Source: Catonia carolina | Lineage: Eukaryota; Arthropoda; Insecta; Hemiptera; Achilidae | Reading direction: 5' to 3' | Assembly (NCBI GenBank): GCA_035578175.1 | Contig: JAQMRL010000004.1 | Location: 40,505,401 to 40,569,400, forward strand | Length of the DNA: 64,000 nt | Shown: one piece after another, positions 58,401 through 64,000 of the stretch | How positions within the stretch are numbered: position 1 is the stretch's first letter | Layout: each line of letters starts with the position of its first letter | Translations under genes and position numbers: made by a program | The notes under the pieces: generated by a model | Databases searched by the model: none | The model's input: only the letters and a program-made list of their open reading frames with translations | Told to the model about the DNA's origin: nothing

Positions 58401-61400
58401 ATGATTGACAGTTGGCTATATTTACAATTTATTGTCTAACTACTATTCTAATGAACTTATTCTAGCAATGGGAATTTTCCCTAACATTATTTAATGGCTT
58501 GTACTTTGTAATGGAATAGTATATAGTAATTAGGAACTACTATAACTTCCATTGTTTGTACAATTGTACATTTCACTAAGCTATAACGGTAAGTACAGTA
58601 TTCGAAAACCATAGAACATAATAAAAATCTGGTGTGAAACACTCATACAACTTTCTCTTGCCAATGCGAATAATTAACAATGAACCTAACATTAGAAATA
58701 AACAAAAAACTAACCTCAATAAACATAACCTAATTTTAATCATGAGTGAAAGCTGTAAAATGGAAATCACCCTCAGTTTGACTTAAAAATACGGAAAATC
58801 ACTCTTCACGTTAACCTAGGCTCTGTAGACAAAAATTTGTAGATCTTTTAATTTTCTATAAATTTTATTGTAGACACTTTTGTCGTAAAATGCATACTAA
58901 GGCCGAAATTTTTAAAAAATCGATTTTTCACACGTTTTCGTGAGAAAAGAAACAAAATCGCTAATTACCGCTAAACTAAGCAATATACAAAAAAAATGTT
59001 TGAAATAAAAGTTGTAGGGTTTTTTAAATTCTCTACAACTTTTATTACATAAATTTTTGCGCTAAAATGCATATTAAAGCCGCAATCTTAAAAAAAACAA
59101 CTTTTTTTACGTGAAAACAGCCTCACCAAGAATTTCAGCAAACATGGCGCCTACCTATCTTGTAGAGTATAAAAAATTTAGTAAACCAGGCGATTTTTAA
59201 AAAATCGTAGGACACGTTTTGAAAAAATCGCAAAAAAGTGAAAAATTACACGAATAAACTACTACTTCCGGTTGACCGATTTTGATGAAATGATGATTTC
59301 AAATTTTGAGGCTTGATTTATAGCATTGTCCTACCTCATTATTATTACAATTTTCTGTAGTTTATACCTACAGTAAAATTTCTAAAAAGTTGTAAATTTA
59401 TTATCTGGAATGGCCTGGAATTCAAATAATGTAGGCCTACACTAAATTTTGACGTCCTGGCAGACAAAGGCTGCTTTTAAAATAATTAATTTAATAAAAT
59501 ATAACAATATTAAAAAAAATTGTTCTTATATTTTTATAATTAATATTTTAATAAATACCGTACAAGGTCTACAACTAAGTTGTTCTATATTCATAAAATT
59601 TACCATTCAACCCCATTATGTCAATGAAAAATGAGTACTTTTAATTAACTTGTCTTGAATATTAAACAGGTATTAACATCATTTTTTCCATATAAATTAT
59701 GACGGTTATAGATAGCCTACAGATATAAAATTATGTATTTTACATAATTTTTAATGACAGGAATTCAACTTTAATTTACTAAACACTATCATTTTAATTA
59801 TGCTTGAACTAAATATCGGGAATCTGTAACCAAAAATTCGAAAAAATTGATTTTTCGTTTTTTAATCTGTAATATTTTACCCTTTATTCTGCGTAAAATA
59901 GTGTATCTTTGGGATTAAAGTTAACGTTCTACAAATTAAATAATGTCCTAAAAATTGTACAAAAAATTCAGTTTTATAATATTTTTTTGTGTTTTAAATA
60001 TTTTATTATTATTACATTTTGTAAGTGTTTGTTTTATTTTAAAACCAAAACTTACCGGTTTTGTCTAATGGTTTTATAATCTCAGTGAGTCAGCTGTTTA
60101 ACAGCTAATTTCTGGACACGAAAGTTCCTGGTTCAAATCCTAGTTACTTTTATACAGATTTGAACTCCAGATAGTGTTTACCAGTGTACTTCGATGGTTG
60201 GGGTTCAATTAACTGTACTCCCTCAGAAACAATCGGCCTGATTCTGTACGAGACTACACTCATACATATCATTCTCATCTCATTGGTTTTGGGGTTACTT
60301 ATTGTTCTTAATTTGAATAGATTACAATTTACACACATTAGGAATTAAAAAGAAAATTTAATTTAAAATTTCATATTCTTCTTAAATGCCCATAACAAGC
60401 AGGTGGAGTGTTAAATTAATTGCACTCGACCTGTTGGTTCCAGGGCTACAAAAAAATAGTTCTGTTTTTTATCACATAGTCAGCCAATTATGACTTAAAT
60501 ATTTAATAACAGAAGATGTAGAGGTGTAAAAGACACTAGTCAGATTTATCTCCTCTGAGAGTAATGAATTTCACTATACAGCCAGACCCTATGGTGAATG
60601 ACTTGAAGGTGTCATGTGCAGGGAGGAAAGTGGGTGCTTTTCAGAGGGCCTGGCATACTCTTTCAACTCAGTGAGGAAGGCAATAGTAAACCACCTCATT
60701 TCTCGTTTTTACTTAAGTAAAACTTCTTCTAGAGGTTCAAACCAGCCTTTCAGCTGTTGACCTAAACTACCATTCTTCTTATAAATGCAAAAGCATTGTT
60801 GCATTCTTTAATGGTGCTTGAACTGGGATGAAAGGAGGGTGTCTTGGAGAAACTCATGAAGAATTAAAATTGGTTGTTAAGGTTGTCAGTTGAAAGGCTG
60901 GTTTGGACCTCTAGAGGCTTTATTAAGTAAAACAAAGAGTGAGGTGGTTTACAATTGCCTCCATCACTGAGTGGAAAAGTATGCTTGTCAGCATGCCCAG
61001 CCCTCAGAAAAGCATCTACTTTCCACCCTGCAAATAACACTTTCATTTCATTCACCACAGGGTCTGGCTGTATAATGAAATTCATTACTCTCAGCGGAGA
61101 TAACTCTGACTAGTGTCTTTTACACCTCTACCTCTTCTGTTCTTAAATGGTTCAGTCATATAATTGGCTGACCATGTGGTAAGAAACAAAACTTTTTTTT
61201 TGTAGTCCTGGAACTACCAGATCAAGTAAAAATAATTTAACACTCCACCTGCTTGTTATAGGCAAGAAATACTTAATGATGAGAAAAATTTGTATAGATT
61301 AAAAAAAATAATTATATGGATATAATTTGGGAGAATAAAATCTTCTAATAGTTGACAATAAGAGTTTGATTGATTTACATGGAGCAATAATCATTCAACT

Positions 61401-63725
61401 ATTAAAGCAATAGCTTGGTTATAAGTTTAATATTTTTATTTATCCATAAAATGAAAAATGGAAAGAAGAATTTTAAGGACATGCATAGGTAAAAAGCATC
61501 AGAAAAATGGTATATTTGTACTATTACCTAATAACCAAGTTTATAAAGATACTGACCCAATAACTGATGAGATAAGAAGAAAAAGTTTCATACTATGGTC
61601 ATTTACTAAGAACACCAAAAACAGGAATTTTAAGACAAATAATTAAAAAGCAAAGCTCACTAGCAACCCTACAAAGTTGGATAAAAGAAGTAAAAGAAGA
61701 TACGCAGGTATCTTATCTTTAATAGGAGACGAAGATCTCAGAAATAAAACAGGAAAAATCAAAATGCTTTAACGATACAAACACAAGATTTAAATTTAAA
61801 GAGGAAAGAAAGGCAAGATCTGAAAATATGAAGAGATACTGGGCAAAGAGAAAAACAGTTTAGAAAAAGAACTCCAAGGATTGATTTTAAGTGGTCCCAT
61901 GTGGCATGAGTAAACGTTAAAAAAAATTAAGACTATATAAATAATTACTTTCAATAATTAGTGATAAGCTAACTTTCTGGTGATAATTTTCACCGTCAAA
62001 AATAAACGTAAAAATCTTACTACTCATTACAATTTTGTTAACGATAAAAATAACAATGCAATAATAATGCTTTATTGTTAATAATTACATTTGCAAAATA
62101 AAATTAGAACATATCCGTTACAGTTCAGCAGAAGATTATAATAATATCCATATTATTAATGAAGTGATTGTTTATCAATGTATGCCACAACTGTTATAAA
62201 CAAAGAGTATTGTGTTAATTATTTCTTTGTTCATACCGCTACTGATTATTTTATTTTAACTGATGTCAAAATCAGGGGATGAAAAGTATTACATTTGTAT
62301 TAATTTCACATTTTTTAAAATTTGACTTTCACCAGAAGTACACATTTCCATACCTCAGGAGTTAAAAAATTGTTAAACAACATAAAACTCCAAAAATATT
62401 TCAAGGTGAACCCCTTATTAATACCGTATTTTAAAACTGTCAACCTAAGTGGTTCCAGTATCACTTTTTCTTTGTGGCTGGATAGTATTGGACTATCCAG
62501 CCAAGGGCCAAACTCTCTCTTGTCTAAAGGAATCATTTTCATCTTCCACAGTTCTTTACATCTTTTCCTATTAATTTTTGTTAGGTATTTCTACTTCTTC
62601 TCACAATTAAGGAGTAGGCTCCTGCCTGTTCCAACTCACAACAGCGAAAAACTTTATTGGATTATTGCCATCTTTTCCGTGTTCTCCCAACACCTCTCTT
62701 CCCTTCCAGTCAGTATTATAAAACGTTGAGGGGATCCTTTCCTCAGGGATTCTCTCTATGTGCTCCCTCAATCGATTTCGATATTCTGTAATCTTCCCAT
62801 TCAGGTTGTAAACATCCAGTTCCGAAGGCTATTTTTACCCGAGGTGGATTTTTCCTTAAAAGACCTTCCATAGTCTGATTTTTCGAGATGATCAACCTTC
62901 GAGACCAGCATAACGGTCCTTCTCAGGACCATTTCATTAAGGTTTACCCTGGCCCTTTTCAGGGCCATCAATCACTCTGTACGCCCTGGCGGACACACAA
63001 ATAAACGGCCCTTTTCAGGGCCACCAAACATTAAAGGTTTCAACTTGCCACTTAATGTTGCCATCCGGTGACAATTATTTAATAAAAAAAACAGCTCTTT
63101 TCTATAAATTTGTCCAGGATTGGAGTCCAGAAATGATAGAAAACCTATGTATGTTAGTCTATTTTAATAAATAACATTTGATACAATGATATAATTTCAA
63201 GAAAAGAGTAATGTACAGACCGATGTGGTATAAAATGATGATGTTTTTGCAATAATAACAAACGCTGAACACATCTGGGTCAAATTCATTTAAAAACACT
63301 AAGTGTAACTTCTTACAATAAAGTCATTGTATGCAAATTCAAAGCAGTATTTTGTTATCAATGCATGTTCTCATTAAATTAATTATGAATTTTAATTTAC
63401 AGATTTGGAATTCTACACAGTCCAGAATTACATAAAGAAGTACTAGACATGAATAATAATAATCCAGAGATTGATTCATATTTAGCATCTTGGAGACAAC
63501 CCGGTTATGAATGGGCAGAAGATATGCAATCACCTAGACATTTTAAAACTCATTTACCTTTAAGTCTTTTACCGCCAGATCTTATTGATAAATGTAAAAT
63601 TATTTATGTCGCAAGAAATCCTAAAGATGTAGCCGTATCATATTACCATCATAATCGTTTATTAAAAGTACATGACTACGTTGGCGATTTTGAAACTTAT
63701 TGGAATCTATTTGAAAAAGATTTAT
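49262..63725 (+). CDS. Cytosolic sulfotransferase (SULT1-type), first three coding exons; gene continues right
   Basis: Such enzymes transfer a sulfo group from PAPS to phenols, steroids, amines and similar small molecules in the cytosol. The three exons join in phase (1, 2, 1). TYPRSGTTW (64-71), split across the first junction, is the 5'-phosphosulfate-binding loop. KTHLP (149-153) has the catalytic His151. YVARNPKDVAVSYYHHNRL (169-187) contains Arg172 and Ser180, which hold the PAPS 3'-phosphate. The start is put at the ATG 49270, just inside the exon after the acceptor AG at 49260-49261, giving MFPHTIEP. An ATG at 49222 is in frame but lies before the acceptor. About the last 80-100 residues, including the RKG..GDWK region, are beyond the right edge. 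Introns of about 8.1 and 5.7 kb are packed with repeats. Confidence 0.94.
49540..49735 (-). repeat. R400 repeat, copy 6 (partial)
   Basis: TAGGTCATCACTCGACAAGT and GACACCTTCACTTCATTCAC. The rest is missing. Confidence 0.8.
49935..50325 (-). repeat. R400 repeat, copy 7
   Basis: TTAGGTCATCAGCCGAAAGG to CCACCTGCCTGTTATGAGC. Confidence 0.87.
50326..51574. other. Sulfotransferase intron 1, no recognised feature
   Basis: AT-rich 1.2 kb without a named repeat. Confidence 0.5.
51575..51845 (+). repeat. ACTTTC TIR repeat, copy H1 (left end)
   Basis: ACTTTCTCTTGTCTGTATAA to AAAATCGGTCAAACGGAAG, with a short TG run, then cut off by copy H2. Confidence 0.85.
51849..52767 (+). repeat. ACTTTC TIR repeat, copy H2 (near full length)
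   Basis: Starts ACTTTCTCTTAACTACATG and ends TTGACAAGAGAAAATTGTG at 52738-52757, followed by the usual GTTTCACACCAGATTT. All internal blocks are present. This is the best reference copy for the family. Confidence 0.88.
52768..53445. other. Intron, no recognised feature
   Basis: AT-rich. Confidence 0.5.
53446..53870 (-). pseudogene. LINE RT C-terminal fragment (GAVERKR family)
   Basis: Minus frame AVERKRIEVFEMCCYRKMLK, KISNLEVLRQVDEKRSIWKH, RRRDRLVGHILRHPGIGLS, with a 3' end CAAACCAGTCGAGAGACTGA on the reverse strand. Typical of a LINE 3' coding end. Confidence 0.85.
53935..54320 (+). repeat. R400 repeat, copy 8
   Basis: CATAACAGGCAGGTGTGTTA to AACCAGCCTTTTGGCTGATG. Confidence 0.86.
54321..54619. 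other. Intron gap
   Basis: AT-rich, nothing recognised. Confidence 0.5.
54620..55045 (+). pseudogene. LINE RT C-terminal fragment (GAVERKR family), opposite orientation
   Basis: AVERKIIEAFKMWCNRKMLN, NLEVLRRVDEKRSISKHLTR, RRDRLVGHILRYPSIGLS. The 3' end CATCAAACCAGTCGAAAGAC is at 55006. Same family as the copy at 53446 but inverted. Confidence 0.85.
55046..55575. other. Intron, no recognised feature
   Basis: AT-rich. A (TAT)n run lies near 55303-55320. Confidence 0.5.
55744..55922 (+). repeat. SINE-1 copy, tail type B
   Basis: GCCGACCGCATTGGCGTAGT, GTGGGTTCGAATCCCACTCA, GGCATATTTTCATACGTTAC, then CGTTGCAGTTGATGCGACGT and AAATAAATAAAT. Confidence 0.92.
55982..56014. repeat. Perfect palindrome, 15-bp stem
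   Basis: CTCTTACTAGGTTAT, three bases, then its exact reverse complement. Lies within ACTTTC copy I and is not part of the family consensus. Confidence 0.95.
56283..56977. other. Intron, no recognised feature
   Basis: No coding signal beyond random frames. Confidence 0.45.
56978..57263 (+). repeat. SINE-2 copy, head truncated
   Basis: AACAGCTGATTTTCAGAGAC, GGTTCAAATCCTAGTAAAGG, GGTTACCGGTGTAATTTGAT, CATTGGGTCATGGGGTTGCT and an A run. Confidence 0.9.
57613..57712 (+). CDS. Sulfotransferase coding exon 2
   Basis: Acceptor TTTCTAG, donor GTAAGT at 57713. Completes Gly68 and encodes TTWCQELVWLINNNLDFKTS and TPMEKRFPFL. Confidence 0.94.
57866..58486 (-). mobile_element. LTR (605 bp) with primer-binding site, minus orientation
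   Basis: On the minus strand the LTR runs TGTTAGGGAAAATTCCC (from 58486) to CTCTGCTGACA (57882), with AATAAA about 40 bases before its end. After four bases comes TGGCGCCCAACA (57877-57866), matching the start of the tRNA-Lys-type primer-binding site used by many retroelements. The remaining internal sequence is lost within about 100-150 bases, so this is a 5' LTR plus leader, not a solo LTR. Confidence 0.72.
58628..59292 (-). repeat. ACTTTC TIR repeat, copy J (left end missing)
   Basis: Inverted: GGTGTGAAACACTCATACAA, the TIR as ACTTTCTCTTGCC at 58651, both internal units with CTACAACTTTTATT, to ACTTCCGGTTGACCGATTTT. Confidence 0.87.
59293..60052. other. Intron, no recognised feature
   Basis: AT-rich. 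Confidence 0.5.
60053..60352 (+). repeat. SINE-2 copy, diverged head
   Basis: ACCGGTTTTGTCTAATGGTT (mutated A box), GTCAGCTGTTTAACAGCTAA, GGTTCAAATCCTAGTTAC, the body with CATTGGTTTTGGGGTTAC and AGGAATTAAAAAG. Confidence 0.85.
60385..60772 (+). repeat. R400 repeat, copy 9
   Basis: GCCCATAACAAGCAGGTGGA to CAGCCTTTCAGCTGTTGACC. Forms an inverted pair with copy 10 about 100 bp away. Confidence 0.88.
60875..61266 (-). repeat. R400 repeat, copy 10
   Basis: GTTGTCAGTTGAAAGGCTGG to CTCCACCTGCTTGTTATAGG. Confidence 0.88.
61440..61915 (+). pseudogene. LINE RT C-terminal fragment and 3' UTR
   Basis: MERRILRTCIGKKHQKNGIF and YKDTDPITDEIRRK correspond to the RRILRMIHGP...IYKI region of the LINE at 544-1266. 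Later pieces are frame-shifted and end FKEERKARSENMKRYWAKRK. The 3' UTR AGTGGTCCCATGTGGC follows. Confidence 0.75.
61916..62475. other. Intron, no recognised feature
   Basis: AT-rich. Confidence 0.45.
62476..62502. repeat. Perfect 11-bp-stem palindrome
   Basis: GGCTGGATAGT, five-base loop, ACTATCCAGCC. Confidence 0.9.
62590..63080 (+). repeat. Repeat block with three histone-mRNA-like stem-loops
   Basis: GGTCCTTCTCAGGACC (62915-62930), GGCCCTTTTCAGGGCC (62951-62966) and GGCCCTTTTCAGGGCC (63007-63022). The last is set in ATAAAC...ACCAAAC, a very close match to the animal histone mRNA end. Upstream, CCCAACACCTCTCTTCCC and TTGAGGGGATCCTTTCC echo a repeat near 40397-40455. No histone frame nearby. 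Confidence 0.6.
63081..63402. other. Intron 2 end
   Basis: AT-rich, ending in the acceptor TTTAATTTACAG. Confidence 0.6.
63403..63725 (+). CDS. Sulfotransferase coding exon 3
   Basis: Completes Glu101 and encodes FGILHSPELH, WRQPGYEWAEDM, RHFKTHLPLSLLP (His151) and IIYVARNPKDVAVSYYHH (Arg172, Ser180). The donor GTAAGT begins at 63726, phase 1. Confidence 0.94.
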
Positions 63726-64000
63726 GTAAGTACTAGCTGCCCATCCCTGCTTCAATTGGTTATAATTTTGTATTATTTTAATAATTTTTAAATTAGAGTA
63801 ATAAATAAATCAAAAATAAGAATTTTTGATGTGGAAAAATTATAAATATAATAACAAACCTATTAGTTCAGAATCCAGGTTAACCAATAAATCTTAATAA
63901 ACATTTTAAATAAGCACAAAACCAAAATCCCATGCAACCAAGAAATAAATAAAGAACTAGGAATTTACAAAATTACACCAAAAATAATCTGAAATAGAGA
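63726..64000. other. Sulfotransferase intron 3 (start)
   Basis: AT-rich, without features, to the window edge. Confidence 0.7.

Noticed and set aside
1..64000. CRISPR arrays or bacterial operons
   Set aside because: No regularly spaced direct repeats; spliced genes and transposons show a eukaryotic nuclear genome.

Overview
The window looks like a piece of an insect nuclear genome, AT-rich and crowded with transposable elements. Evidence: spliced genes with long introns and GT-AG junctions; mariner, piggyBac, pogo and Helitron-like DNA transposons; tRNA-derived SINEs; many short LINE 3' ends; and a Ty3/gypsy retrotransposon. A sap-sucking hemipteran would fit the repeat families I recall, but that is inference.

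Two host genes are visible, both as short exons. On the minus strand, four exons at 19117-19258, 11255-11297, 9212-9393 and 3343-3563 encode the N-terminal 196 residues of a GDPD1/GDE4-type glycerophosphodiester phosphodiesterase (lysophospholipase D-like). Its last exons lie left of the window. On the plus strand, exons at 49262-49471, 57613-57712 and 63403-63725 encode the first ~209 residues of a cytosolic sulfotransferase with its PAPS-binding motifs. The gene runs off the right edge. The two genes point away from each other, with about 30 kb of repeats between them.

Layout. 1-3240: LINE remnant, a TIR repeat I call 'ACTTTC', a DDE transposon and a SINE tail. 3343-19258: the phosphodiesterase gene, with introns holding a histone-like hairpin array, a foldback element, mariner, piggyBac and DDE relics, and a complete, probably young, mag-like Ty3/gypsy retrotransposon (12824-17212, identical 153-bp LTRs, 5-bp target duplication). 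20240-32500: rearranged mariner, LINE pieces, a long-TIR element, SINEs and a Helitron-like element. 32993-38425: a multi-level nest in which an ACTTTC copy was invaded by a 2.8-kb TIR element that carries a nearly full RT-encoding LINE. 39370-48830: mixed repeats, including a pogo-like element. 49262-64000: the sulfotransferase gene, whose introns are full of a ~400-bp repeat ('R400'), SINEs, LINE tails, one LTR with its primer-binding site, and a second histone-like hairpin array.

Three repeat families dominate. ACTTTC elements are about 0.9 kb, with TIRs near ACTTTCTCTTGCC and an internal duplication with hairpins. R400 has ten copies. The tRNA-derived SINEs fall into at least three types (called SINE-1, -2 and -3 here). 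Apart from the two host genes and the gypsy element, nothing appears to code for an intact protein. The most unusual signals are the two arrays of histone-mRNA-like stem-loops, the nested TIR/LINE structure, and a mariner whose 5' half was replaced by an inverted copy of its 3' end.
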